The translations under genes and the position numbers were made by a program. Of a stretch of DNA of 64,000 nt, positions 52,864 through 61,845 are shown piece by piece. The notes under the pieces are model-generated. The model saw only the letters and a list, made by a program, of their open reading frames with translations. It searched no databases and was not told where the DNA came from. This DNA is from Bog-473 sp963763575. Its GTDB lineage: Bacteria; Actinomycetota; Acidimicrobiia; Acidimicrobiales; RAAP-2. Positions within the stretch are counted from its first letter, which is position 1. Each line of letters begins with the position of its first letter. The stretch spans positions 1 to 64,000 of the forward strand of contig CAVXPD010000001.1 in NCBI GenBank assembly GCA_963763575.1, in the 5' to 3' direction.

Positions 52864-54393
52864 CTAGAGGACCAGGTGCTCGTACGCCTCGGGGTTCTGC
52901 ATGTTCTCGGTGATGTGGGCCCGCTGCTCCTCGGCCGGCTCCTTCGTGCGCAGCAGGATCGGCGTGAGCAGGATGCCGGCCACGACGCAGGCGGCGGCGA
53001 TGAGCAGGGCCAGGCGGTAGCCGTTCGCCAGCGCGTCGACCACGTCGTGGCCCGCCGCGAGCAGCGTCTTGGAACGGTTCGCCGCGATGGTGCTGAGGGC
53101 GGCCAGGCCGACCGCGCCCGCCAGCTGCTGGGACACGTTCACGATCCCCGAGCCGAGGCCGGCGTCGGCGTTGGGGATCTCGGACATCCCGATCTGGAGC
53201 AGCGGGACGAAGGAGGCGCCCGCGCCGATCCCCATCATGAGGAAGGCGAAGAAGATGCGGGGGAAGTACGCGGCGTGCGCGCCTGCCGACGCGAAGAGCA
53301 ACAGGCCGCAGGCGGACAGGATCATGGCGGGATACATGACCGGTCTGTTGCCGAAGCGGTTGACGAGTCGCGCCGTGATGCCCGTCGACATGCCGGCCAT
53401 GCCGAGGGCCTGGGGCAGGAACGCCAGACCCGTCTTCACCGGGCTGTAGCCCTGCACGTGCTCGAAGTAGAGGGCTCCGATGAAGAACGTGGAGAACATG
53501 CCGATAATCAGCAGGCCACGGACCACGGCCGTGCCGGTCAGGGTCCGGAGCCTCAGGATCCGCATCGGCATGATCGGGTTCGCGACCCGCGACTCGAGCA
53601 CGATGAAGGCCATCATCAACGCGATCCCGAAGCCGATGAAGCCGAGGGTGTGGGCCGAGCCCCAGCCGTAGGTCGCGGCGGTGATGATGGCGTAGATCAC
53701 GATCATCACCGACGCCGTCACGAGCACCGATCCCACCCAGTCGACGCCGTGCCGGATGCCGAGGCCGACGTTGTCCACCAGGAGGAAGAGGCCCGCGGCC
53801 AGCGTGGCGATGCCGACCGGCACATTCACGAAGAAGATCCAGTGCCAACTGAGCGCCTGGGTCAGCACGCCGCCGGCCAGAAGCCCGATCGAACCGCCGC
53901 CGACCGCGACGAACACGTACGCGCTCATCGCCTTGGTCCGCTCGACCGTGCGCGGGAACTCCGTGACGATGATGGCCACGATCACCGAAGAGGACAGCGC
54001 CCCGCCGATGCCCTGCACGAAGCGCGCGCTCACGAGCATGGTCTGGCTCGAGGCCGAGCCGCACACGATGGAGGAGAGCGTGAACAGCGTCACGCCGGCC
54101 AGGAAGACCTTCTTGCGGCCGATCAGGTCGCCGAGGCGCCCGGCCATGAGGAGGAAGCTGCCGAACGAGATGAGGTAGGCGTCGACCACCCAGGTCAGGC
54201 CGGACTGGCTGAAGTGCAGGCTCTTCTGGATGTCCGGAAGCGCCACGTTGACGATGGAGCCGTCCAGCGCGTTCATGAACATGGCCAGGCACACCACCAC
54301 CAGGGCGATCCAGCGACGACGGTCGCCGGCGGCCTGCGCAAACCCAGGTTCAGGGCCTGCCTCGGAGACGGTCCGGAAACCAGGGATAGTCAT
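52864..54393 (-). CDS. MFS drug exporter, DHA2 family
   Basis: A 509-residue 14-helix transporter of the EmrB/QacA type. Motif A-like GRLGDLIGRKK lies near residue 85 and motif C-like GGGSIGLLAGGVLTQ near 165. Such exporters expel hydrophobic drugs by proton antiport. It is divergent from a MarR-type regulator, and the intergenic region carries an inverted repeat overlapping its probable -10 box, so it is likely repressed by that regulator. A substrate is not predicted. Confidence 0.93.
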   Translation of the reverse strand: MTIPGFRTVSEAGPEPGFAQAAGDRRRWIALVVVCLAMFMNALDGSIVNVALPDIQKSLHFSQSGLTWVVDAYLISFGSFLLMAGRLGDLIGRKKVFLAGVTLFTLSSIVCGSASSQTMLVSARFVQGIGGALSSSVIVAIIVTEFPRTVERTKAMSAYVFVAVGGGSIGLLAGGVLTQALSWHWIFFVNVPVGIATLAAGLFLLVDNVGLGIRHGVDWVGSVLVTASVMIVIYAIITAATYGWGSAHTLGFIGFGIALMMAFIVLESRVANPIMPMRILRLRTLTGTAVVRGLLIIGMFSTFFIGALYFEHVQGYSPVKTGLAFLPQALGMAGMSTGITARLVNRFGNRPVMYPAMILSACGLLLFASAGAHAAYFPRIFFAFLMMGIGAGASFVPLLQIGMSEIPNADAGLGSGIVNVSQQLAGAVGLAALSTIAANRSKTLLAAGHDVVDALANGYRLALLIAAACVVAGILLTPILLRTKEPAEEQRAHITENMQNPEAYEHLVL

Positions 54394-54402
54394 GATTTAG
54401 GG

Positions 54403-54413
54403 ACTATCATAGT
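54403..54413. promoter_or_regulatory. MarR-type operator/promoter
   Basis: ACTAT-C-ATAGT is a perfect inverted repeat ten bases upstream of the exporter start. On the exporter strand it contains TATGAT, a good -10 element, so a bound regulator would block transcription of the exporter. The distance to the MarR start (54461) allows control of both genes. Confidence 0.5.
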
Positions 54414-54460
54414 GAGGTGATGGATCTGAGCGTTCGGCCGGGTTCTCTGAGGGCGTCGTC

Positions 54461-54925
54461 GTGAGCGCCCGGGCGTCATCTCGGCCGCCGGCGGCGACCG
54501 GCACCGGGACGATCGTGCTGCTGACCCGGCTGGCCCGGGCCGTCTTCCTGCGCAGCTCGGTCGACCTGGTCGGCATGAATCTGCGCAACATGGTCGTGCT
54601 GGCCTACCTGCGAGACCACCCCGGGATCTCCCAGCAGAAGATGACCGAGGACCTCTCGATGGACTCGAACACCGGGGTCCTGGTGCTCAACGACCTCGAG
54701 GACCTCGAGTACGCGGAGCGCCGGCGAGACCCGGCCGACCGACGGCGCCATCTCGTCGACATCACCGACACCGGCGTCGAGGCGCTCGAGCGCGCGGAGC
54801 TGGCGCAGGGGACCATCGAGGACGAGATCCTCGCCGGGTTGAGCATCGCCGAGCGGGCCGAACTGCGTCGGTTGTTGGTGAAGGCGTTGGAGAGGCATGA
54901 GCCGCCCGAGGTTGCCGGGAGCTGA
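54461..54925 (+). CDS. MarR-family winged-helix regulator
   Basis: A 154-residue MarR protein. The helix-turn-helix is PGISQQKMTEDLSMDSNTGV and the wing RRDPADRRRHLVDITDTG. It dimerises and usually represses a divergent efflux gene until a phenolic or drug ligand binds. Start GTG 54461; an earlier in-frame start was not found. It faces the DHA2 exporter, with 67 bases of shared regulatory sequence. Confidence 0.92.
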   Translation: MSARASSRPPAATGTGTIVLLTRLARAVFLRSSVDLVGMNLRNMVVLAYLRDHPGISQQKMTEDLSMDSNTGVLVLNDLEDLEYAERRRDPADRRRHLVDITDTGVEALERAELAQGTIEDEILAGLSIAERAELRRLLVKALERHEPPEVAGS

Positions 54926-55020
54926 GCCGCAAGGTACGGCGAACTGGTGGCGTCACGTTGCGTGACGTCCGGGCAAAATGCTGTGACGTTCCGCAGAGAG
55001 GATCTGGTGGGCGGGCGCTC

Positions 55021-56586
55021 TTATCCCGTTGAGTCGAACGACGACGCAAAGACGCGCTCGCCTGCCACCCAAGTCTCCGAAACTCGCGGTGGGAAATCGG
55101 GATCGAGCTCGCCCTCGAGCACGACAAGGTCCGCTTGGAGGCCAGGGGCAAGCCGCCCGCGGTCGGCCTCTTGACCACCGGCGAATGCCGCGTCCACCGT
55201 GTAGGCGCGCAGCCAGGCCTCGTACGGCAGCGATTGCGCTGGCCCAAGGACCGTCCCCTTCGACGTGACTCGCGTGACTCCTCTCGAAGAGGTGAGCAGG
55301 GGCTCGTGGAAAGCGCACGGCGCGTCGGAGGAGGCCGCCAGGACGACCCCGGCCTCCGCGAGCGCACCAAAGGGCATCCATGTGGCGTCATCGAGCTCGA
55401 AGCCGTCCACGGCGCCGCCCATGTGGTGCAGGAAGCCTGGCTGGACAACCGCCACTGCCCCGAGTTCGGCCATGCGCTGTGACTGCGGGCGACTCAGGAG
55501 CGTGGCGTGCTCGATACGCATCCGAAGATCGTCGTCCGGGCGTGCACGGGAGGCGGCGGCGAAGGCGGTCAGTGTGTCATCAGCGCCACGGTTGCCGATC
55601 GCGTGCACCGCGACTCGAAATCCGTGCTCGACCACTGTGAGGACCTGCGCTTCGAGGTCCTCGAACACCAGGCCGAGCGAGATGGCGTGGCCGTGGATCC
55701 GTCCCGCGATCGCTGGAAGAACACCACCGTCCGCAAAGAGCTTGACCGGGCCGACCCTCAGGCGCCGATCGCCTTCACCGGTCTTGGGGCCGTTGAGTCG
55801 CGACCGGTCGAGTGGGCTCAGTAGTGCCTCGGCGTGCGGCATCAAGACGACGCTGACTGGGAGACGACCATCTCGGACGAGCGTGCGGTAGACGAGTTCG
55901 GCCGACGGTGGGCACGCGGCGTCGTGGACGCTCACCACGCCTTCTCGCACCAGCCCGCGCGCTGCTTCCGCAATATGGTCGGCCCATCGGTCGGGATCGC
56001 GATAGGGCTCCATGGATCGCGCGTGCGCCTCGCTGAAGGCGCGCTCGTAGAGAACGCCGTCGAGGGCACCGGACGCAGTGCGGCCCAGCGACCCTCCCGC
56101 CGGATCTGGGGTGGCGTCGGAGAGCCCGAGCGCGTCGAGCGCGGCCGACGACACGACGCACTGGTGATAGCTGTAGTGCACAACGATGACCGGCCGCTCG
56201 ATGCCAATTGCGTCGAGATCATCCCTCGTCGGCGTGAATCCATCCTCGAGATCGGACCATCCCACGCCTCGGACCCACGTCGCGTCGGGCTCGGTGGCTG
56301 CCTGACCCAGCAGCTCGTCTCGCAGCGCGTCCACGTCACGCGCGTTCGAGAGGTCCGCCCAGCGGGGGTGTAAGGCCGCGATGCACAGATGATTGTGGGC
56401 ATCGATGAAGCCCGGCAGGAGCGTGCGTCCGCGCAAGTCGACCGATCGCGCGTCCGGATACTGCGTGGCGAGCCCGACGTCGCCGACCGCCACTATCCGA
56501 TCGTCCTCCACCACGACGACCTCGGTGTTCGGGCGCGCGACGTCCATGGTGAGGATCGGTCCGCCGGAGAAGATCGTGACGGTCAC
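55021..56586 (-). CDS. YtcJ-type amidohydrolase (amidohydrolase_3)
   Basis: A 521-residue metal-dependent hydrolase. The composite beta-sandwich starts ILTMDVARPNTEVVVVE, and the TIM barrel has the metal ligands GFIDAHNHL, a Lys-region segment VGPVKLFADGG, then VHAIGNRG, IEHATLLS and SSDAPCAF. This is the YtcJ/exoenzyme-regulatory AepA group, which hydrolyses amides, carbamates or N-formyl compounds. The start is GTG 56586, with no strong ribosome site. It is on the same strand as the DUF5995 gene, 62 bases downstream, and may be in one operon. Confidence 0.9.
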   Translation of the reverse strand: MTVTIFSGGPILTMDVARPNTEVVVVEDDRIVAVGDVGLATQYPDARSVDLRGRTLLPGFIDAHNHLCIAALHPRWADLSNARDVDALRDELLGQAATEPDATWVRGVGWSDLEDGFTPTRDDLDAIGIERPVIVVHYSYHQCVVSSAALDALGLSDATPDPAGGSLGRTASGALDGVLYERAFSEAHARSMEPYRDPDRWADHIAEAARGLVREGVVSVHDAACPPSAELVYRTLVRDGRLPVSVVLMPHAEALLSPLDRSRLNGPKTGEGDRRLRVGPVKLFADGGVLPAIAGRIHGHAISLGLVFEDLEAQVLTVVEHGFRVAVHAIGNRGADDTLTAFAAASRARPDDDLRMRIEHATLLSRPQSQRMAELGAVAVVQPGFLHHMGGAVDGFELDDATWMPFGALAEAGVVLAASSDAPCAFHEPLLTSSRGVTRVTSKGTVLGPAQSLPYEAWLRAYTVDAAFAGGQEADRGRLAPGLQADLVVLEGELDPDFPPRVSETWVAGERVFASSFDSTG

Positions 56587-56648
56587 AGCTGTGCCGTCCT
56601 ATCTCGTGCAGTAACGGCGGGTCGCAAAGAAGAGCCCAGTGGGGCTTC

Positions 56649-57425
56649 TCATCCGTGAAGCAAGATGTCGATCGAGCTCCAGACGCGGTCGATCAACGAA
56701 CGGCTCTCGACCGCCTGGTCGGGTGCGACGAGCAGGCAGCGACTGGCCATGCCAACCGTGCGAGCCAGCCCGTTCATGATGAGGACTTCGATGGTCGGGT
56801 CGTCACGGCTGCGCCACAAGGCAAGCGCGGTGTCCCAGGCGACGTCGCGGGCGGAATTGATGCTCCAGTTCCCGACCAGGTCCAAGACCTCTTGCGCGTG
56901 GCGGTCGTCCCGAAGAGCGGCGCCAGACTCGAAGGATTGTCGCACTGACTGTTCGGCCGCATCGAGGAGCGCGTCGACCTTCTGATAGTCCTCGTGGTGC
57001 GTCCCGTCGGCCGGTGCCGTTCCGAGCTGAATGCAGGTCTGCACCAGGGCGATGGGGAGGTCGTGGTTGATGTGTGCGTTCATGCCCGCCAGGGCGAACT
57101 GGATCGGATAGATGCCCGCCTGCGAACGCGCCTCGATCAAGGGCTGCCACGCCGTCGGTACAGGCGTGGGCGGGTCGGCCAGCGCATCGACTGCACGGAA
57201 GTAGATGTTGGCGAACACCGTGTCGAGAGTGCTCATGAAGTGGGGGTCGGAGAAGGAGCCCTGCGCCAGGCGGCGATTGACGTCTTGGGTGACCCCGAGG
57301 TACATGCGGTTGAAGCACGCCAGGCCGTCCGGAGCGGGAAGCGACTGCTCAATCTCCTGCATTCGGGCGATTGCCTCTTCAACCGAGGAGACGGGCGGTC
57401 CGGAGGGAGGGAGGGGGTCGGCCAT
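56649..57425 (-). CDS. DUF5995 family protein
   Basis: A 258-residue all-helical protein with the DUF5995 signature GMNAHINHDLPIALVQT (about residues 113-129), several conserved histidines (HHEDYQK) and a conserved NRMYLGVTQDV. The family is widespread in actinobacteria and bacteroidetes and has no assigned function; the histidines suggest a metal site. Start ATG 57425. It lies upstream of the amidohydrolase gene on the same strand. Confidence 0.85.
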   Translation of the reverse strand: MADPLPPSGPPVSSVEEAIARMQEIEQSLPAPDGLACFNRMYLGVTQDVNRRLAQGSFSDPHFMSTLDTVFANIYFRAVDALADPPTPVPTAWQPLIEARSQAGIYPIQFALAGMNAHINHDLPIALVQTCIQLGTAPADGTHHEDYQKVDALLDAAEQSVRQSFESGAALRDDRHAQEVLDLVGNWSINSARDVAWDTALALWRSRDDPTIEVLIMNGLARTVGMASRCLLVAPDQAVESRSLIDRVWSSIDILLHG

Positions 57426-57917
57426 CGGGCCAGGCTATTTCCGTTGGGCGCACAGTGACGGCGGGATCGGCGCTCCTCTTTGGATTGCTGGCCTTGGCTA
57501 TGGACACTTGGTCGCACACTTCGTCCGATACTTCGTCGGATACGGGAGCGACATGCGGTTCCCGCTCGGACGAGGCGCTTCCCGTGGGTCAGTGCGTTCT
57601 ACCGGGCGACGGTGGGCTTGCCGATCAGGTGTAGGCCGCGTTCAGGGAGTGGATGGTCGCCCGGGCGGAGAACGACGAAAGCGAGCAGAAACTCGGGACC
57701 GGGAACGAGATCGCGTTGGGCCTCGGTGTGGGCGGCTCAGGTCGAAATCCCGTTCGACCCCCTTGTGCTGTCAATCACAAGGGGGAGCGCTGACGAGACC
57801 GGGGCGGTCGCTGACGCAAACACGAGCGGAGCCCCTGGGTTGCAAGGGCCATGTCATCCGGGTGCAACGACGCTGGCGCAAAGTGACTGCGGTTCCTCAG
57901 TGGAAAAGGGGCAGCCG
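57426..57917. other. Intergenic region with a gene remnant and short repeat
   Basis: No intact gene. It contains a tandem 12-base repeat (ACTTCGTCsGAT, 57518-57541) and the decayed SGNH fragment at 57590-57657. The promoter of the rightward gene at 57918 must lie here, but I cannot identify it. Confidence 0.55.
57590..57657 (-). pseudogene. Decayed copy of the 3' end of the SGNH hydrolase gene
   Basis: Read leftward, the fragment encodes HPLNAAYT, a frame break, LIGKPTVAR, a stop and NALT. The intact gene ends HPHNAGYTLIGKLIVARYNALT. The DNA is roughly 80-85% identical over ~68 bases to 59170-59238, including the catalytic-histidine segment. One base is lost and one codon is now a stop. This is a second example, beside 4899-4990, of a 3'-end fragment left of its intact parent. 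Confidence 0.7.
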
Positions 57918-59015
57918 GTGCAGACCACTTATGAGCAGGGACATGACCAGGGCCAGGAGCCTCTTCACTCAGAAGGAACCGCCCGACGATTGCTCTCGAA
58001 CCCCATGGATACGCTGCACGAGCCGGCCGCCGCGGAGACCCCTGGGGCGGGAGCTCGGGCCGGACTCAAGGACCTATGCCGGGTGTTCAGACCGGCGGCG
58101 CACTACCCCAGGGCAGCCGTGGAGTTGGCTCTTGTCGCACTTTCCGTAGCGCTCGGCCTTGCCTTCCTTCCGCCTTTAGACGTCGCCGCCTCGGCATCAC
58201 AAATGGCGATCTCCTACATCGTCGTTGACCAGTCGGCCAACGTGCCGACGTACGTGCTCGACCAACCGGCGGACCAAGGGAGTCCCCAGAACCAAGTCAC
58301 CATCGGGATGGATGTACCTTCCACCGGGCCGAAGGTCCATTGGCAACTGCTCATTGCATACGCCAAGGCGGATCGCCTCTCCCCTCAATACACGTCGTCC
58401 GGCGTCCGCTACGGCTCGGTTCGTAGCTCCGACAGGTCCACCAAACTGATGGAGTTCACGGGCACGATGAAACCAGGTTCACTTTCCTACACCGAATTCC
58501 AGGACGGATATCTTGAAAACCAGTTGACCGATCTTCAAAGCCCGAAGGACATCAGTACGGTGACCTTCACGGTCAGGGGTCCGGTGCACAGCGATGACAC
58601 AACGGGATCGACGCTCAGCATCAGTGAGCCGGCGATCGCTGACTTCATCGCGCCCCCCAACTCGTCGTCACACGTGAACGGCCAAACGCCCACTGATTTC
58701 AAAACTGAGGTGCTCTTCGATGCCGGCTCGTTCGAGCTGCAAGGTAGTGGCCCAACAGTCACGGGCCCGCCGGGTCATCTGATGTGGGATTGGATCAGCC
58801 AAGGCGCGGCCGAAGAACATTCGGCGATCGGCACGGACAACGCCCAGGTGCAGACCGATCAAAACCATCTCTTCTTGGCGGCTGTGTTCTTTGGCGTGTC
58901 AGCCGCTGCTGCTGCGGCCCTCGCATTGGAGCTGGTCGGCGCGTTTCAGGAGCACCACAAAGAACGCCGCCGACGGAAAGGACCCGACCTCAGTGGCCGA
59001 CCCCTTCTGAGTTGA
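57918..59015 (+). CDS. Two-helix membrane-anchored protein with extracytoplasmic beta-rich domain
   Basis: A protein of about 365 residues. A cytoplasmic segment, one membrane helix near 80-98 (LALVALSVALGLAFLPPL), a ~200-residue extracytoplasmic beta-rich domain (Ser/Thr-rich, no cysteines), a second helix near 315-335 (AAVFFGVSAAAAAALALEL) and a basic tail are seen. No family is recognised. GTG 57918 was chosen because AAAAGGGGC precedes it by seven bases; ATG 58005 is an alternative without a ribosome site. The coding region is less GC-rich than its neighbours, hinting at recent acquisition. Confidence 0.65.
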   Translation: MQTTYEQGHDQGQEPLHSEGTARRLLSNPMDTLHEPAAAETPGAGARAGLKDLCRVFRPAAHYPRAAVELALVALSVALGLAFLPPLDVAASASQMAISYIVVDQSANVPTYVLDQPADQGSPQNQVTIGMDVPSTGPKVHWQLLIAYAKADRLSPQYTSSGVRYGSVRSSDRSTKLMEFTGTMKPGSLSYTEFQDGYLENQLTDLQSPKDISTVTFTVRGPVHSDDTTGSTLSISEPAIADFIAPPNSSSHVNGQTPTDFKTEVLFDAGSFELQGSGPTVTGPPGHLMWDWISQGAAEEHSAIGTDNAQVQTDQNHLFLAAVFFGVSAAAAAALALELVGAFQEHHKERRRRKGPDLSGRPLLS

Positions 59016-59154
59016 CCACGGCATCGCATTCCTGCCGTCGCCCTCTGGGCGGGACGGCCTGATTGAGGCGTTGCAGCACTAGAACCGTAGAAGGGCGCCG
59101 TGGATGTCCGCCAAACTGTAAACGGGTCGGAGCACCCACAAAAGAGGTTGCCGG

Positions 59155-60276
59155 TCAGTTCTCCCGGTGCGTCAGTGCGTTGTACCGGGCCACGATGAGC
59201 TTGCCGATCAGCGTGTAGCCGGCGTTGTGCGGATGGATGTTGCCGCGGGTGCAGAACCAGGTGAGCGTACAGACGCTCGCGACGGGCACCGGGATCGTGC
59301 CGTAAGCCTTGGTGTGGACGGTTCGGGACAGTGAGGTGTAGGCGCCGCTCGCCTTGGTGACGTCGACGAAGGCGCCACCCGACTTGGCGTAGGACTTGGA
59401 CAGGGCCGGGTTGATGATGGCCTTGAACGCGGTGACCGAGAGCTTGGCCAGGTTGACGGCGGCGGCCGACGGCGGGTGAGCGGGATAGACGTAGGCGCCC
59501 AGGATGACGTCGGGGTAGGTGGAGCCGATGATCGGGACCCGCGGGCCTGCCGCGGCGCGAAGCTCGGCGGCCAGCGACGTGACGTTGGCCGAGATGCCGC
59601 CCGCAGCCGCCACGACGCAAGTGGCCGCGTTGGACTTCGAGGCGCACGGGACGATGTCGTTGCCGCCGATGGTGACGGTGACGAGGCCGACGTGGCCGCG
59701 GTGGGCGGCGATGAAGCCGAGGGCGGCAACGGCTTGGGTCGTGGTCGGGTACGACTGCCCTCCGGCCGTATGCGGCAGGGGCGCTGGGCAGCCGATCGCG
59801 TGGAGCAAGGAGGTCGTGGTGGCGCCGGCGCACCCGAAGTTGACCAGGGTCAGGTGGGTGTGCTGCGCCACGTAGGTGGCGTAGCCCGGCGTGGCTCCGA
59901 GCCCGGGCTGGTAGCCGACCGAGTACGAGTCCCCGAGCGACACGTAGTAAGTCGGGGAGCTCGCGGCCGCCTGGGCAGGCGATCCGCCGAACGCGAGCAC
60001 GACTGAGCCCAGGGGCGCCAGCAGTGTCGCGAGCAGTGCCAAGTGCGCAGAGCGGGTTCGTCGTCGCTTCTGTGCGTCCTTTTGGTGGGTGCGCGTAGTC
60101 GTTCCGATCCGAATCGAGTCGCGAGCGTGCGGCCGGATGGCCCACCTCTCTACAGGGGGGCCCGGCCGATTCCGCCGATGACAGGCGGCGCCGCGTTTCT
60201 GAACACTCGGTGACGAAGTCTCGGATGATCTCTCGCCGTGTAGACATCGGACAACGCGGTGGACGCGCACGCCCAA
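59155..60276 (-). CDS. SGNH/GDSL-family secreted esterase or lipase; start uncertain
   Basis: The catalytic blocks are intact: SLGDSYSVG (Ser), VTIGGNDIV (oxyanion Gly/Asn) and IHPHNAGY (Asp/His region). A basic RRR segment followed by a hydrophobic AHLALLATLLAPLGSVVLAF and a small-residue cleavage site is a signal peptide, so the enzyme is exported; candidate substrates are acyl esters of lipids or polysaccharides. No ATG or GTG with a ribosome site precedes the signal sequence in frame within ~100 bases; the frame opens at 60276. A lost base near the N terminus is possible. Confidence 0.82.
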   Translation of the reverse strand: MGVRVHRVVRCLHGERSSETSSPSVQKRGAACHRRNRPGPPVERWAIRPHARDSIRIGTTTRTHQKDAQKRRRTRSAHLALLATLLAPLGSVVLAFGGSPAQAAASSPTYYVSLGDSYSVGYQPGLGATPGYATYVAQHTHLTLVNFGCAGATTTSLLHAIGCPAPLPHTAGGQSYPTTTQAVAALGFIAAHRGHVGLVTVTIGGNDIVPCASKSNAATCVVAAAGGISANVTSLAAELRAAAGPRVPIIGSTYPDVILGAYVYPAHPPSAAAVNLAKLSVTAFKAIINPALSKSYAKSGGAFVDVTKASGAYTSLSRTVHTKAYGTIPVPVASVCTLTWFCTRGNIHPHNAGYTLIGKLIVARYNALTHREN

Positions 60277-60823
60277 ACCTTGTCACGCGCCGTGCATGTG
60301 CTGGGCGCGGCTCGGGTAGGCGCTTCGACCAATCCACGCGTTCCGTCGGGTGTCCAAGGTGTGACCCAACTCGTTCAGGGCTTCGGGAGGCATCGCCGGG
60401 CGGCGTATTTCCGATCACGCGAGGGGGAACGTCCAACGCGACGCCCTGGTCTTCGAGGGCGTTCCGCCCGCGCCTGGACTACGTGCGCCGCGTGCGCTCC
60501 GGGATGTTGCTGGCCGCCGGACACGCTGCCCGTCTCCATCGACGCCGAGGACCAGCCGAACACCGACCGGTTCGGCTGGGGCAGCAGCCAGCCCTTCGCC
60601 CAGTCGACCACGCGGCTGAGCGACGGGTCCGGCTCCTTCGCCCTGATGCGGGTGGGGAATCTCCCCTGCCTTCAGCCCGGCACCACCTGTCTCCGTGACT
60701 TCGTCACCTTCGGAGTCGGCGGGCGTCTCAACGAGTCCGCTCGAGCACTTCCACACGCGCAAGAACGCGGCGCCCTCGCCTCGGCAGGCAGCGGCGTTTG
60801 GAGAACCTGCAGCCGGCCCCCCT
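60277..60823. other. Intergenic region without supported gene
   Basis: Several open frames cross this 547-base stretch on both strands, but none shows a domain, a ribosome site or composition better than the others. It may contain a degraded gene; I cannot identify one. The promoter of menB and the upstream region of the SGNH gene lie here. Confidence 0.45.
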
Positions 60824-61720
60824 ATGCTCCACGTGATGATTTCTGAGCTGTTCGATACGGCCGCCTGGAAACAGGTCGATGGGTTCGAGTTCACCGACAT
60901 CACCTACCACCGGGCGGTCGAGCACGGCACGGTGCGCATCGCGTTCAACCGTCCCGAGGTTCGCAACGCCTTCCGGCCGCACACCGTCGACGAGCTGATC
61001 ACCGCGCTCGACGATGCGCGTAGCTCACCCGACGTGGGCTGCGTCCTGTTGACCGGCAACGGGCCCTCGCCTGTCGACGGCGTGTGGGCCTTCTGCTCTG
61101 GGGGCGACCAGCGGATCCGCGGGGCGGCCGGTTACGAGTACGAGGGATCGGCGGAGACCGGCCGGGCCGGCCGGCTTCACGTCTTGGAGGCGCAGCGCCT
61201 CATCCGGTTCATGCCAAAGGTCGTGATCTGCGTCGTCCCGGGTTGGGCCGCCGGCGGGGGGCACAGCCTCCACGTCGTGTGCGATCTCACACTGGCCAGT
61301 GCGGAGCACGCCCGCTTCAAGCAGACCGACGCCGACGTCGCGAGCTTCGATGCCGGGTTCGGGTCGGCCTACCTGGCGCGTCAGGTCGGCCAGAAGTTCG
61401 CCCGCGAGGTTTTCTTCCTGGCGCGGGACTACTCGGCCGAGGAGGCTCACCGCATGGGCTCGGTCAACGCGGTCGTCCCCCACGAGGAGCTCGAGCGGGT
61501 GGCCCTCGAGTGGGGGGCGGCGATCAACGACAAGAGCCCGACCGCAATCCGCATGTTGAAGTACGGCTTCAACCTCATCGACGACGGACTGATCGGGCAG
61601 CAGCTCTTCGCCGGCGAGGCGACCCGCCTCGCCTACGGCTCGGACGAAGCGGCCGAGGGGCGCGACGCCTTTCTGGAGAAGCGGCGTCCGGATTGGTCGC
61701 CCTTCCCCTGGCACTACTGA
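60824..61720 (+). CDS. menB: 1,4-dihydroxy-2-naphthoyl-CoA synthase
   Basis: A 298-residue crotonase-fold enzyme with diagnostic MenB blocks: FNRPEVRNAFRPHTVDEL, GVWAFCSGGDQRIRG, VPGWAAGGGHSLHVVCD, FKQTDADVASFDAGFGSAYL and the C-terminal RPDWSPFPWHY. It cyclises o-succinylbenzoyl-CoA in menaquinone synthesis, in the cytoplasm. The usual catalytic Asp is present in QTDADVASFDAG. Start ATG 60824 is used; ATG 60836 and GTG 60833 are alternatives, and the ribosome site is weak. No other men genes are in the window, so menaquinone genes are scattered. Confidence 0.97.
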   Translation: MLHVMISELFDTAAWKQVDGFEFTDITYHRAVEHGTVRIAFNRPEVRNAFRPHTVDELITALDDARSSPDVGCVLLTGNGPSPVDGVWAFCSGGDQRIRGAAGYEYEGSAETGRAGRLHVLEAQRLIRFMPKVVICVVPGWAAGGGHSLHVVCDLTLASAEHARFKQTDADVASFDAGFGSAYLARQVGQKFAREVFFLARDYSAEEAHRMGSVNAVVPHEELERVALEWGAAINDKSPTAIRMLKYGFNLIDDGLIGQQLFAGEATRLAYGSDEAAEGRDAFLEKRRPDWSPFPWHY

Positions 61721-61845
61721 GGCACGAGCGCCATCAGTAGGGTGATCAACCCGCTCCATCCCCGCGCCACCCCTGGCGACCGGGCTAAAACTGAACCGGG
61801 AGTGGGCGTAGTACTCGCCGACCTCGGACCACAAGGAGAGCCCTG

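Noticed and set aside
60277..60823. Coding regions on either strand of this gap
   Set aside because: Several open frames cross it, none with a domain, a ribosome site or superior composition; GC-rich DNA produces such frames by chance.
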